DNA of 64,000 nucleotides from Schistosoma haematobium (lineage: Eukaryota > Platyhelminthes > Trematoda > Strigeidida > Schistosomatidae): contig NC_067200.1 of assembly GCF_000699445.3 (NCBI RefSeq), forward strand, positions 62,001 through 126,000, given 5' to 3'. The position numbers and the translations under genes are program-made. A model generated the notes under the pieces. The model made no database searches and had not been told where the DNA came from. It was given only the letters and a program-made list of their open reading frames with translations. The stretch's first letter is position 1, and the number at the start of each line of letters is the position of its first letter. This document shows, piece after piece, positions 54,101-64,000 of the stretch.

Positions 54101-57100
54101 CTGCCTTTCCACATCTCTTCTGCTTTCTCCACCTACCGCTGCTCACGATCATTGCTTTGGCTTTTTATCAGCCTACCTTTAGGATTCCTCTGAATATTAA
54201 TGAGTTCAAAGCCAGATGAGATGAATTTTCTATCATCTATCAGTTCTGTAGACGCCACTGAGATCCAGCGTTCTTTTCCTAACCTTTCTTGGTTTAAGTT
54301 ACTAGTAGATATCACTGCTGTTTCCACAGCTTTTTGGATACCCTACCAAGGTACCTTGGGGTAGATATCATTTTGGCGGTTGACTAGCTCCCTCCATAGA
54401 TGTTTCTGAAATATATTATTAATTTTTTTATTACTAAGTTAGACTCTCAGGTTTTCTTGATGTGGCTGTTCTACATCCAGTAACACTCAGACAAGTGCGT
54501 GTTCAAACTAGCACATGATCTGTGTCTAAACTTGTGCTCCAGAATGGGCGACTGTCTTCAATAGAATCCCTCCGACGATAGCTAATGGCAATGTGATCTA
54601 TATTAGTCCATCGATGAGTCTATTGTGGGGGTCGCGACGTCAGAAGATGTTTCTCTTGATGTTTTAAGTTGGTCGTTCACAGAAATGGAAGGTTATCTGA
54701 GCGTAGTTGCAACAGACAGTCGTCATTATCTGTTCGTTCGGCTGCAACACCGTAAAAAATCCGTCTAATTTCTTTTCAGTTTAGTTTAGTTTACCTACTT
54801 GAGCATTAAAATCACCTACTACTGTCTATTGGGATCCAGTCTAGAAGTGCCTGTTCTGACGTAGGACTTAATGCTATACCTACACCAGTGAGGCCACAGG
54901 AATCAGCAGTGAGATCTGCAGATAATCAAAGGGTAAATCGTGTAGGTTCTTTATATTGACAATGTGAGGCCAAATGAATGACCGTGCTTGGATCCTGTAT
55001 GCGCATTTTGGAGGCGCAGCATACATCGGTGGCTCGAGATTCTAGAGTGCTAGCTAACGAAGCCTGTTGTCCTATCTTACACAAAATTTGAGCATTAAAG
55101 ACTCCAACATGTAATTTGAAGTGCGGTTTCAAGAGATCAGGAATAACATTTCGTGAACTCAAATCATTAGCACTGGTGCCGCGTGGTGATAAATATAAAT
55201 GAGAGTGGTTGGTCATGTGGATGGAAGAATTAATAAGAAGTGAGGAAGGGATTCTACCGTCAACAAGATGATCTCGGGTGTTGATAAAAGTATGTGGGAG
55301 GTCGTCACTTCCGGGTTGCTCACACCGTGGAGGGATATTTCTTCTTAAGGGATCTGAAAAGGAAGCCAAATTAGTGGTGCTCTTAGCGGCATGGGAGCGT
55401 GACCACAGAGCCAAAAGGATAACTGTTTCAGGCCGGTCGCGCACGGCTTTTTTAACGAGTTATTTCCACACTTCTGAATGCCTTACTACCGGAGAGGGAA
55501 ATCTGTGGGTTAGGGTGAGGTGTGAAACTTTTACGGTCGACCTTTTCCAACTCTTCCGTTGTGCGAAGGTAGTATCGCCACAGATGCTAGTAGTCCAAGA
55601 GAAACCACTTACTGATGTTACACTCCTCTACAGTTAGTAATACAACCTCGCCGTCGGGCCTTAAGTTGCTGCTTTTAGTCTTATCATTCTACAGCCAACC
55701 TTCCTGGCATAGTAGTTCGTAAAGGAACATGTGTTTTAGCCGATATAGCTCGGTCGAGTCATCACGACAGACTAGCCTGACCATCACGTCAAGGTCTCAG
55801 CTACGTTTGGAAAGTACAAGGAATACAACAGATAACCCTAATCCTTTTTCAAAACACTAGAAATGACAAAGAAAAATCACTGAAGTTTATCACAATTCAA
55901 ATCGACTATGATACAATGTGGATATTTATAGAAAATACCGAAGCATGCTTAAGATACGAGTTCAGCGCCATTTAGTTTTGTAGTTCAAGCGTACATTTAA
56001 AAAGTTCCGAAACAATGACTTCAAGAACTTCTTTACCAACTGATTCCGGTTGGATTTTTCGGGAGTATTTCATTTTCCAATAATTAGTCATCTTAATTTG
56101 TAAGAAAAATGTCATCTGTATTTTTATACATTTTATGTTACATGTTTATTTATCATTTCATCTCTCTTGTCTTCTGTTTAGTCTTGGCCAGCTGTACAAG
56201 TGCATGGAGTAATAATTCTAGTGGACCTATCAGGCTTTTCCTGGAGACATGCCATTAATTTAATGTCTCCTTGGTTTCTACATCGAGCAGTACATTTTTT
56301 ACAAGGTTCAAGTCCAGTACGAGTAAAAGCTGTCCATATTTTCAATAGTCCTTATATGTTTTCTAAAATATATTCAACATTAATACCTTTGTTAAAACCG
56401 AAAAATCAAGCACGTGTAAGTTTATATATATATGTATTCTGAATTCAAACTATACTCCCAATAACTCTTGATTTAGCTACTAAATATTGAGAACAAAAAT
56501 AAAACCAGACGTTTCAGTTTTACTCCAACCAGCGGCGACATATGGAAAACATTAGGGCATTTACAATTTTTTAAGGTTTTTCTCGAAGAATGACTACTGA
56601 TCATTTCAATTTCATCCAGCTATGCTTACAGGTTTTAGAAATTCAGATTACTATTTGTAAAACTGGTGGAACGTCTTGGGAAATAGTACATTTCCTAACA
56701 CAGGCTTCCGTGGATAAGTGACCAAGTATCTTCTTCAAAAAGTATACTTTCTTATTAATCCTTATCCTCTTACCTCATATCCGAAGGCTTAGTGATAAAT
56801 AGCATGAAAACGGATTGGAGTTTGGATGTGACCTGAATATAAGACATCATCTAATGACGTTATTGATTAATTTACATTGGGAATTTTAGACTCACAAGAT
56901 AATTTTAAGTTGAAGATGTTAGGTAACTTGCCTCTTTCCTTTTGAACCTTACGTACTGTCTTTTATCACTATGATCGTTATTATCAATTATATTTGTTCT
57001 ATTTTGTCATTAATGTCTGTTTGGTATGAAACTTAACGATTGTAAACGAAGTCGTATCATACTCTGGTTGTCACCCTATCACTAACCGTTATATTTCTGG

Positions 57101-60100
57101 ATTAGCCAATAATTTGTCAATCTACAATACCTAATTATCCACTTAATAGTTCTGTCTCATTCAAGTGCTTTGAATTTTTACAGTTATCGTGTATCTAAGC
57201 TATAGTAAACAACATGGACAGTATTTTAAGAAAATGATTTTAAGTAATACTCTGTAATCTATTTTTTTGTATGGTTATTATAATTTCGATGTAGCTTCTG
57301 GTTAGTAAATACACTTTTCAGCTTATAAATCATTTTCACTATTGTGTGTACAATAATTGTCTTCACAATGGTTATTGTTGTAAATTTTAAAAATGTAAAT
57401 CTTTCGCAGTGTTTTTTTAAATCCATTATTTTACAATGTACTTTCTCAGAATACATTTTCTGTTTATCACTGCCGAGAAACACAATACAGAGTTTTTCAT
57501 ACACCGCAAATAGTCGATGACTAGTTACTAAGTTCAATTAGCCCTTTTGTCAGTATGATCAAACGTTTAAACTTCACTGTACTGACTTTGATTTTAATAC
57601 CCGATTAATATCGTCAGCTTTTTACACATAAATTATAATTTAAAGTCGATTACATGAAGTCTGATTGACATAGTGAATTTTCTGAATATTGATAGCAGTT
57701 GAGAAGTATATTGTTCAATGAAAAATTTGATCATCGATCAACCGACTGTTTCATTCAATATTCAATGTAAAAGTTGGTTATAAGCATGGTTAGTTGTAAT
57801 CACAGTTTATCATTATTACGTGAGATTGCTGAATTTAGAAATGATATTCGGAACTATTTGTAACAATCGTATCATGTTAACAACATTTGTTCATCTTTAA
57901 AGAACCAAATTAAAATCAGACTATTCAATCAGTTGGCGTGAATTCTTTTTCAATGTCTATAAGGGTCTGTTAATTGGTAGCCAGCCAGTACCTGAATCTA
58001 TACACAAAATACCTTAGTGATATTCATACTTTGTCAATCTATTATAAATAATCTAATTATTATAATGAAGAAAGCGTTCAAATTATTGACCACAATATTA
58101 CTTACGCCTGTTACTCCTCGTGAAGGAGCATAGACCGTTCACCAGCATTCTCCATCCAATCCTGTCCTGGCCAGTACTTTCCAGCTCCTCCCAGTTGTTA
58201 TTCATCTTTTTCATATCCGCTTCTATTTCCCGACGTAATGTGTTCTTTGGCTTTTCTTTTTTCCGCTTCCCTTCAGGATTCCAAGTTAGGGCTTGCCTCG
58301 TGATGCAGTTTGACGATTTGCGTAATTTATGTTCTATCCATTTCCATCATATTTTCCTAATTCTTTCTTCAGCTGGAAGCTGGTTTGTTCTCTCCCACAG
58401 AAGGCTATTGCTGATGGTATCCGGCCAATGGATGTTGAGTATCTTGCGTAGACAGCTATTTATAAATACTTGTACTTTCTTGATTGTGGTTGTTGTAGTT
58501 CTCCAAGTTTCAGCTCCGTACAGTAGACCTGCCTTGACTTTGGTATTGAAGATTGTGACTTTGATATTGGTTGAAAGTTGTTTTGAGTTCCATATGTTCT
58601 TCAATTGTAGGAATGCGACCCTTGCTTTGCCAATCCTTGCCTTTACGTCTGCATCTGACCCTCCTTGTTCATCGATGATGCTTCCCAGGTATGTGAAGGA
58701 TTCTACATCTTCCAGAGTTTCGCCATCAAGTGTGATTCGATTGCTGTTCTTCGTTTTGAATTTGAGGACCTTGGTTTTTCCCTTGTGTATGCTGAGGCCT
58801 ACTGATGCAGAGACTGCTGCTACACTGGATGTCTTTATCTGCATTTGTTCATGTGTATGCGATAGGAGGGCTAGGTCATCTGCGAAGTCCAAATCGTCTA
58901 ATTGATTCTGAGCTGTCCATTGTATTCCGTGTTTTCCTTCAGATGTCGAGGTTTTCATAATCCAGTCGACCACCAGAAGAAAGAGGAATGGAGAGAGTAA
59001 ACAGCCTTGTCTGACTCCTGTCCTTACTTGGAATGCAGCTGTCCTCCATGCACGACCTTGCACTGTAGTCTGCCATATGAGTTCCGGATAATATTGACAA
59101 TATTCTTAGGAACTTTGTAGTGTCGAAGAAGTTTCCATAACGTCCTCCTATCTACACTGTCAATTGCCTTTTCATAATCAATGAATGTATAGTGATGAGT
59201 TCCACTCAATTGATTGTTCAACGATGATCCGTAATGTCGCAATTTGGTCTGTGCACGACCGATCCTTCCGGAATCCAGCTTGTTGATCTCGAAGTTGGGC
59301 GTCTACTGCATCTTTCATCCGGTTCAGCAAAACTCTGTTAAAGACTTTCCCTGGTATTGACAGTAGTGTAATGCCTTTGTAGTTTTCACATTTGCTCAGA
59401 TCTCCTTTCTTTGAAATCTTGATGAGGTGTCCTTCTTTCCCGTCCATCGGCACTTGTTCCTCCTCCCAAATCTTTTTGAATAGAAGGTGAAGCATGTTTG
59501 TCGTTACTTCAGGTCTTCAGCTGGTATGTTGTCGGATCCTGCTGCTTTCCCGCTCTTGATTTGTCTGACGGCCATTCTGATTTCCTCAGTCGTTGGTGGA
59601 TTGACTTCTATAGGAAGATCTGTGTGCGCTGCTTCGATGTCCGGTGGATTCATTGGAGCCTGCCTGTCCAGTAGTTCCTCGAAGTATTCTACCCATCTGT
59701 TCCGCTGTTGTTGAATTTCAGTGATTGGCCTGCCTTCTTTGTCCTTGACCGGTCTCTCTGGTTTACTGTATTTCCCTGCTAGTTTTTTGGTTGTATCGTA
59801 AAGCTGTTTCATATTTCCTTCTCTAGCAGCTTTTTCCGCCGACGTTGCTAGTTCTTCCACATACTTCTTCTTGTCGGCTCTAATGCTTTTCTTCACTTGC
59901 TTGTTCGCTTCTATGTATTCAGCTTGTGCTTGGACTTTCTCTGCTCGTGTTCGGCTGTTGGTAATTGCTGTCTTCTTGTTCTTCCTTTCTTTGATCTTGT
60001 CCAGTGTTTCTATAGAGATCCATTCCTTATGATGGTGTTTCTTTAAGCCCAGAACCTCTTGACACGTTGAGGTTAATGCTTCTTTGATACCTTCCCAGTT

Positions 60101-63100
60101 GTCCTCCATAGTAGTTTCTTCTTCCTTCAGTAGATCTTGTAAGGCTTGGAACCTGTTGTTGAGAGTTATCTTGAATTCGTTGATTTTGTTAATATCTCAA
60201 AAAAAGGCTGTATTGAACCTTCGCAGTGCTGCTTGTTCAGTTGTCCAGTGCTTCTTTAGCTCTAGCTTTAAATTGGCCACAACTAGGTGGTGGTGTGAAG
60301 CCATATCAGCTCCTCTCCTGGTTCTCATATCTTCCATTGTCCTTCGGAAATTTTTATTGATGCAGATATGATCTATCTGGTTCTCTGTAGTGTGGTCCGG
60401 TGAGATCCATGTAGCCTTGTGTATACGCTTGTGTGGAAATATTGTGCCTCCTATGACCAGTTTGTTGAATGCACATAGATTTGCAAATCTTTCTCCATTT
60501 TCGTTTCTCTGTCCCAGTCCATGTCGTCCCATAATATCTTCATATCCGGTGTTGTCTATTCCGACTTTGGCATTTAGATCTCCCATTAGAATGGTTAGGT
60601 CCTTTCTTGGACATTTCTCTATGATTAACTGCAGCCGCTAGTAGAATTGATCTTTAATGTCGTCGTTGCTATCATTGGTGGGTGCATAACATTGGATAAT
60701 ATTCATTGTGATCCCCTCCTTCTTTGTTTTGAATGATGCTTTGATGATTCTGGATCCGTGAGATTCCCATCCTACAAGTGCATCTGGTGCTACTTTGAAA
60801 AGCATCATAGGAACTCCCTGAGTGTGTGGAGCATTTTCCTCTTCGTGACCGGAGTATAGTAGCGTCTCTCCCGTATTTAGCGTTTGTTGTCCAGCTTGGG
60901 TCCAGTGGGTTTCGCTGATTCCCAGTACTATCAAGTTATATCTCCTTATTTCCGTTACTATTTGACTGGTCTTCCCGGTCTCCCACATTGTTCGGACGTT
61001 CCATGTACCTATGAAAATTTTTGCTCTGGTTGTTAGAAGGGGCTTCGGCCTCGTGGCTTCCGAAGGAACTCGGCTTTCACCATGAAGCGTCATAATTCTT
61101 CTAAATGAAGACCTTCTAACTCCCAGGACAGAGTTTAAATAGCTTGAATTATTTTTTCTGGTAAGCGTATTTTTAGCGAGTTAGTTTTCTACGGGTTGGG
61201 GTCGCTAACCCCATGCCCAACCCCCCCTCCTTTATCCGGGCTTGGGACCGGCAGTAACTCTAGAAGAGCTACAGGCGGAGTTGACCACAATATTGCTGAT
61301 CTGAATTTAAGACTTATATTTTACATTATTAATTGTCATTTCATGATTGATTGTTTCTGGAAAAGTGTTACTTATTATGATTGTCAATTATGCACACTTC
61401 ATCTTATACCAGGAGAAACCGATCCTAATCAACATTTTTTTAGTTCCTAACTTTCATTGTACTTACGGAAATAATAATTTATGTCAAAAGTCTGTTTGGT
61501 ATTTGTTATATGAAGCTAATCTGTACATGGAGCCTGGAAGGCAACTCACATATTTGTGAGTTATACCTTATTGAAACTGGGATTTTCCTAAACTATTATT
61601 AGTATTATCAATATTGGGAGGTCTAATGACTTTACAAGGATAAATGATTTATACTAAGTGAAATGTTTATTGTGATAGATTGGTGAATTTAAAGAGAATA
61701 TATAATGTTATACTCTCTAGACCAGAGCGGTATCTGATGACTTCTTCCAACAATTATACATTTCATTTGTCAACACACTTTAGTAAATACTGATCAATAA
61801 AACATCGTTATCTCAATAAGAATTTTTACTTACTTTCATCTCTGATATAAAATTTACGGAACACGACAGTAACGGCTACTTTTAACGGTGTTCGATACTG
61901 CCACAAACTCATATAGTTTAGTTGACTTAAATGTACAAACTGAGTCAAGGAAATTGTGTATGCAAAATTAAAATCCATTTGATTAGCTTTCAATATTTAT
62001 TGGTTTTAAATGACCGACGTGCATTTTGACGAAGTGAAAATATTGATGTAATTTACTTTAAAGTACAAGTTTGTGTACTCAATTTTGAGCCGGTAAGTTA
62101 TTGTTGTAAGTGATTTAAAGCAACTTCTAACCTTTTACTTAATTGCTATAGAGATGACAATAGATGGGTGTTTGTGAAAAGTTTGAACCAACCCTATCAG
62201 AATGATAATAAAACTAAGGGTGAACAAACCGAAACGTGGCATCACTCCACGTATTCGTTGACTTGACCTAAGCTGTGTTAACACATGGAGACTATCTGGC
62301 TATCCACTACACGATAACCAGAATCAGTAGTTCAGGACATTGAGTGATATGGCTGACAATCGGTCACCATGGTGAAGATGAATTAATTGTTTATCTTACT
62401 ATCAGTGTCCCTTCTCACATATCTTTTTTCCTGTCTTCTCAAACTATGCTCTCAGTGTTTAGTCTTTCACATTATCATTGTTTTTACAGTTATTTTGATC
62501 ATTTCTCCACTCATTTTGTTCATTCCACCTCATATTACGGATCTGGTGTGGCAGTTTGTGCTTATACGCATTTGTTCCAGGCTCTACGTTTATCATAATG
62601 ACAAGTAGTAGAATAAAAGCAGAGTAATTTATCTATGGATAGGTAAAAGTCTATTGGGACTTTGATACCACAACATTACATTTGTTCCTATAACTAAACT
62701 CAAAATACAAGAAACATTTTTTGTGTCTCTAGAACGGGCAAAATTCATCAATAACGTCTCTAAGCACCTTCATATAAAGTATGGAACAAAGTAACATTTT
62801 GAAAAATAACAAATTAAGCGATAAGTAAATCAAGGGTAGAATGCTAAAGCACAGAGCATAGATATGAGCTAAGTAGTAGATTTATAACGAACAAAATTAA
62901 AAGTTCAAACGGAGACATATTCAGTGTTTAAAATCTCAAAAATCAATTACGCTTACTGACGTATTTCATACCTTGTATTAGTTTTATTTGAACATTGTTT
63001 AAGTGAAATTAAGACAATTTAATATATCAATATGGGGATTTGTGGCGATTGTAGTATGTTCACAGTTGTATATATACTTTTTTATATAAACAGTGATGGG

Positions 63101-63506
63101 ATTAGACTTATTGACTACTTTGTGATAAGTTTATCACCGAATAACCAGTTTTGAACAATTCAACTTACATTTAATACACAAACACAGTTTTTAATATTAG
63201 TATCCAATACACTAACAGAATTTATCAATCAAATTGTTCTTATAAATTAGTGAATTCACTAGTATGGTATACGGGTTTCGCTTCTGAGTTAGACATTATG
63301 ACTAATTAGAAAGTAAAACGCTTATTCTCGTCACTGTTTTCTAAATTTCTTTACTTGTATCCCGAGACTAATAATTACTATTTATTACACAATCACAGGT
63401 TGTTATGCACAATACATCATTAGAAAGTCTTCATGCTGCAATCTCTCCCCATCTACTCCCGTGTAATGGTGGTTTAAACGGGACTGGGCCTTCAGTTCCA
63501 TCACCT
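42001..63506 (+). CDS. CRAL-TRIO lipid-transfer protein, clavesin / tocopherol-transfer-protein-like (261 codons visible; gene leaves on the right)
   Basis: Proteins of this family carry a small lipid such as retinal, tocopherol or a phosphoinositide in the Sec14-like pocket between membranes (family knowledge; ligand here unknown). Joined exons: 42001-42130, 47197-47507, 56182-56415, 63399-63506, with gt/ag borders and phases that fit at each join. The N terminus [17 protein letters not shown] closely resembles clavesins. The CRAL-TRIO N motif [13 protein letters not shown] follows, then the lipid-binding domain with [38 protein letters not shown] and GG. A 4.7-kb intron carries a full LINE (42774-46672); the next (8.7 kb) carries a family-2 and a family-1 LINE. 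A pyrimidine tract ending ag at 41932 suggests a 5' UTR acceptor, cis or spliced-leader. The sequence at 63506 looks like a donor, so a last exon probably lies beyond the window. Confidence 0.92.
42774..46672 (+). mobile_element. Family-1 LINE, full length, in the first visible intron of the CRAL-TRIO gene
   Basis: Flanked by acattcacgcct at 42762-42773 and 46673-46684, a perfect 12-bp target duplication. The 5' end is cccgaccgttgttgctacc and the 3' end (GACT)n. Length is 3.9 kb, and with 6247-10188 it defines both ends of the family. Same strand as the host gene. It carries the YAND active site and several stops. Confidence 0.95.
43154..46469 (+). pseudogene. Family-1 endonuclease-reverse transcriptase pseudogene (YAND subfamily)
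   Basis: 43154-44116 is APE ([33 protein letters not shown]; Asn of FNAQ is Asp here), ended by a small deletion. 44238-44735 is the APE end and linker, with a stop at 44733. 44955-45353 is the RT start ([35 protein letters not shown]), with TGA at 45351. 45378-45671 is the RT palm with YAND at 45624-45635. 45670-46176 and 46182-46469 are the thumb and C-terminal domain. The stop at 45351 is shared with the 14275 copy. Confidence 0.88.
46685..47196. other. CRAL-TRIO gene intron, no firm feature
   Basis: AT-rich intron with a possible old repeat at 46835-46960 (see 25119-26688). It ends in the T-rich acceptor tract before 47197. Confidence 0.4.
47197..47507 (+). CDS. CRAL-TRIO gene exon 2 (CRAL-TRIO N and start of lipid pocket)
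   Basis: The acceptor is a T-rich tract then catgag; the donor is gtaagt. It completes the Ser codon and continues [34 protein letters not shown] and LVIEELLL. It ends in phase 0. It has no in-frame ATG before the conserved motif, so it is easily missed without splicing. Confidence 0.92.
47508..48243. other. CRAL-TRIO gene intron, no feature seen
   Basis: AT-rich intron between exon 2 and the family-2 LINE. Confidence 0.5.
48255..51198 (-). mobile_element. Family-2 LINE, 5' truncated, youngest-looking insertion
   Basis: Flanked by tgttacgtaac at 48244-48254 and 51199-51209, a perfect 11-bp duplication. The minus-strand 3' end is (TAAG)n (acttacttac... on the + strand). The 5' break falls just inside the APE N terminus (at the acatggaatgttcg block), so only a few dozen codons and the 5' UTR are missing relative to 58100-61280. 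It is antisense to the host gene. Confidence 0.95.
48271..51183 (-). CDS. Family-2 endonuclease-reverse transcriptase, open 970-codon frame
   Basis: A single uninterrupted frame for an RTE-type LINE protein that nicks the target and copies the element RNA there (family knowledge). APE is at residues 1-240: ISETHW at 24, MGDFNAKVG at 135, NQIDHI at 203, SDHHLLV at 231. RT is at about 480-790: [56 protein letters not shown] and FADD at 710-713. The C-terminal domain follows ([33 protein letters not shown]). The ATG at 51183 is an internal Met, since the true N terminus is lost by truncation. All expected catalytic motifs are present. With no 5' UTR or promoter, it is probably not expressed on its own. 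Confidence 0.92.
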   Translation of the reverse strand: MWDTGRAFQIAAEMRRYNLEVLGISETHWTQVGQQRLTTGELLLYSGHEEENAPHTQGVALMLSKQAQNALIGWESHGPRIIKASFKTKKEGISMNIIQCYAPTNDYNEDAKDQFYNRLQSIVEKCPTKDLTILMGDFNAKVGTDNTGYEDIMGRHGLGERNENGERFANLCAFNKLVIGGTVFPHKRIHKTTWTSPDHSTQNQIDHICINKTFRRTIEDVRTKRGADIASDHHLLVAKMKLKLKKHWTMGQTVSQKFNTAFLQDTNKLNKFKIVLSNKFQAFHDLLNGEGTTVESNWKGIKEAITSTCHEVLGHKKHNHKEWITVGTLDKIQERRNKKAAINTSRTRAEKAKAQAEYTEINKQVKRSIRTDKRKYVEDLATTAEKAAREGNMRQLYDTTKKLSGNRHKPERPVKSNAGKVITNIEEQQNRWVEHFKELLNRPAPLNPPNIEAAPTDLPINVGPPTIEEISMAIRQIKSGKAAGPDNIPAEALKADVAATARILHILFNKIWDEEQVPTDWKEGLLIKIPKKGDLSKCDNYRGITLLSIPGKVFNRVLLNRMKDCVDAQLRDQQAGFRKDRSCTDQIATLRIIVEQSIEWNSSLYINFIDYEKAFDSVDRTTLWKLLRHYGVPQKIVNIIQNSYDGLHCKIMHGGQLTKSFEVKTGVRQGCLLSPFLFLLVIDWIMKTSTSEGKRGIQWTSKMQLDDLDFADDLALLSQTQQQMQEKTNSVAAASAAVGLNIHKGKSRILRYNTKCTNPITIDGEDLEDVKTFTYLGSIIDEQGGSDADVKARIGKARAAYLQLRNIWNSKQLSTNIKVRIFNTNVKTVLLYGAETWRTTKAIIQKIQVFINSCLRKILQIRWPDTISNNVLWERTNQIPVEEEIRKKRWKWIGHTLRKAPNCVTRQALTWNPQGQRRRGRPKNTLRRELEIDMRKMNKNWMELEKKAQDRVGWRMLVSGLCSIGSNRRK
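51210..52080. other. CRAL-TRIO gene intron, no feature seen
   Basis: AT-rich intron between two LINE copies; nothing recognised. Confidence 0.45.
52091..55810 (-). mobile_element. Family-1 LINE, near full length, old
   Basis: The minus-strand 3' end is gtcagtcagttagtcacaacg (GACT-type tail) near 52096. The 5' end near 55800 matches gctacc/gctgagaccttgacgtga. Flanks aaagtaaaag (52081-52090) and aaagtacaag (55811-55820) look like a 10-bp duplication with one mismatch. Antisense to the CRAL-TRIO gene. Confidence 0.85.
52240..55444 (-). pseudogene. Family-1 endonuclease-reverse transcriptase pseudogene (FADD retained)
   Basis: 55444-54926 holds the 5' UTR-encoded stretch and APE N terminus ([31 protein letters not shown]). 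The middle is badly broken (54327-53931 linker). RT remains include 53447-53190 and, near 53130, [13 protein letters not shown]. The C-terminal domain appears at 52479-52240. This copy keeps Asp-Asp at the active site and is not in the YAND subfamily. Confidence 0.8.
55822..56181. other. CRAL-TRIO gene intron, no feature seen
   Basis: AT-rich intron up to the acceptor tgtttag at 56181. Confidence 0.5.
56182..56415 (+). CDS. CRAL-TRIO gene exon 3 (lipid-binding core)
   Basis: Acceptor ..tgtttag, donor gtaagt; 78 codons, phase 0 at both ends. It encodes [36 protein letters not shown] and [12 protein letters not shown], the beta-strand/helix core of the Sec14-like fold. Confidence 0.94.
56416..58085. 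other. CRAL-TRIO gene intron, no feature seen
   Basis: 1.7 kb of AT-rich intron. A 92-codon minus-strand frame at 57259-57537 is low-complexity and unconvincing. Confidence 0.45.
58100..61280 (-). mobile_element. Family-2 LINE, full length
   Basis: Flanked by ttgaccacaatatt at 58086-58099 and 61281-61294, a perfect 14-bp duplication. The minus-strand 5' end is ctccgcctgtagctcttc, with a C/G-rich 5' UTR (the poly-C patch near 61221-61228 and 'ccgggcttgggaccggcag'). The 3' end is a single gtaagtaa-like tail. This copy defines the full family-2 length of about 3.2 kb. Confidence 0.95.
58347..61093 (-). pseudogene. Family-2 endonuclease-reverse transcriptase pseudogene
   Basis: The pieces in order are 61093-60638 (N terminus, [23 protein letters not shown]), 60586-60197 ([24 protein letters not shown] where SDH has become SHH), 60109-59504 (linker), 59495-59178 and 59242-59024 (RT start), and 59063-58347 ([28 protein letters not shown]-terminal start). 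Frameshifts and a loss of catalytic APE Asp make it dead, but it shows the N terminus missing from the 48255 copy. Confidence 0.88.
61295..62204. other. CRAL-TRIO gene intron, no feature seen
   Basis: AT-rich intron; nothing recognised. Confidence 0.45.
62205..62595 (+). mobile_element. Family-1 LINE 3' fragment, 5' truncated, old
   Basis: It starts at gggtgaacaaaccgaaacg (the GGQTKTWHQ block, ggcggccaaaccaaaacg in other copies). It continues through agtgatatggctgacaatcggtc (the DMAQNRS block) to a 3' UTR with atctggtgtggcag. No open frame and no tail. Confidence 0.7.
62596..63398. other. CRAL-TRIO gene intron, no feature seen
   Basis: AT-rich intron up to the acceptor at 63397-63398. Confidence 0.45.
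63399..63506 (+). CDS. CRAL-TRIO gene exon 4
   Basis: Acceptor ..atcacag, donor gtacgt; 36 codons in phase 0. It encodes [15 protein letters not shown] and CNGG, matching the family's 'LH..I.PE.LP.E.GG' end block. It then becomes Gly/Pro/Ser-rich. The invariant Glu before GG is replaced by Asn-Gly context. Confidence 0.85.
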
Positions 63507-63643
63507 GTACGTTTTTATTTACGTTATTATTTATTTTACTCGGTTATTGTTATTATCATTTAAAATGGTAAACTTATGGAAATTAGGCGCTCACTGCGAT
63601 ACGTGAAGTTCCTGTTTGCAATTACTGTTGGGTTTGTGGATAC

Positions 63644-63689
63644 ATACTACAGATGAGTCCCATACTAAAACGAAATAGCTGTCCAGTAT
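63644..63689 (+). ncRNA. Hammerhead ribozyme fossil (U4 changed, stem II half lost)
   Basis: Stem I pairs over five bases (63644-63648 atact with 63685-63689 agtat), with a mismatch next to the core. The core cagatga (63650-63656) has A for U4. Stem II gtcc faces aaac, leaving two pairs. GAAA is intact at 63672-63675 and the cleavage triplet GUC is at 63681-63683. The surrounding tgggtttgtggatac and ccagtatttcctgttttcc resemble the schistosome hammerhead repeat family. It lies 140 bases downstream of CRAL-TRIO exon 4. Confidence 0.72.
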
Positions 63690-63719
63690 TTCCTGTTTTC
63701 CTGTAGTTATCTAATCATT

Positions 63720-64000
63720 GTCACTGTAATTTGAAACTTCAAATTCAACACCTTATGATAACATTTATCCTGTGCTTACTAGGGAGCTAAAGTACAAAAT
63801 ACCTCACTATTCTGTCTGTCTAATAGTGAATGGATCAACACGTTATTTGTGTGAGCTTTCGATTTAATCACGTAACTGTTTATATCAACGAATGGAAATG
63901 ATAATTTAAATACATTTACCTCTCATTATTCAATATATCATGAAAGTTCATTAGTTAGTTGGTATTCAGATCAATTTTAACATAAATTATTTATATGCAA
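63720..64000. other. End of window, no feature seen
   Basis: AT-rich DNA inside or beyond the CRAL-TRIO gene; no further exon recognised. Confidence 0.4.

Noticed and set aside
57259..57537. Minus-strand 92-codon frame
   Set aside because: Low-complexity, rich in Ile, Val, Lys and Thr from AT-rich DNA, with no family resemblance.

Overview
The window is AT-rich eukaryotic DNA with short GT-AG-bounded exons in long, transposon-filled introns. Hammerhead-bearing tRNA-like SINEs, RTE-like LINEs with short tandem-repeat tails and a gypsy-type RT remnant point to a blood fluke, most likely a Schistosoma species. This is inference from gene structure and repeat families; no search was run.

Two host genes are present, both on the + strand. 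(1) The C-terminal three quarters of SPT16, the large subunit of the FACT histone chaperone, lies in 11 exons from 4473 to 31599. All introns have GT...AG ends and codon phases match across every junction. The gene enters from the left, and its N-terminal exons lie outside the window. (2) A CRAL-TRIO (clavesin / alpha-tocopherol-transfer-protein-like) lipid-transfer gene starts at 42001. Four exons are visible (42001-42130, 47197-47507, 56182-56415, 63399-63506), and it leaves the window on the right.

Most of the rest is transposon DNA. I distinguish three LINE families, each encoding an APE-type endonuclease plus reverse transcriptase. Family 1 has a (GACT)n tail: larger copies at 5890-11199 (minus, interrupted), 6247-10188, 14275-18247, 19873-21808, 30233-31423, 42774-46672 and 52091-55810 (minus), plus small fragments. 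Family 2 has a (TAAG)n tail and is always on the minus strand here: 20061-21626, 33018-34985, 48255-51198, 58100-61280. Family 3 has an ATTT-rich tail: 1-3345, minus. There is also a ~500-bp non-autonomous repeat 'R' whose 3' end matches family 3, a tRNA-like SINE at 29539-29853, three decayed hammerhead ribozyme sequences, a gypsy-type RT remnant at 36128-36600 and a 700-bp ACTT/ACTC tetranucleotide array at 22740-23442. Several insertions have clear target-site duplications, so nesting order can be read.

The most striking signals are these. A 740-bp inverted repeat (10460-11199 versus 17508-18247) is identical at every base I compared, although it is made of dead LINE sequence and brackets two SPT16 exons. 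A family-1 subfamily has copies sharing the same RT active-site change (YADD to YAND), two of them also sharing the same stop codon, which suggests spread of a dead lineage in trans. A 5'-truncated family-2 LINE has an open 970-codon reading frame and a perfect 11-bp target duplication. The hammerhead fossils keep stem I pairing while their catalytic cores have decayed.
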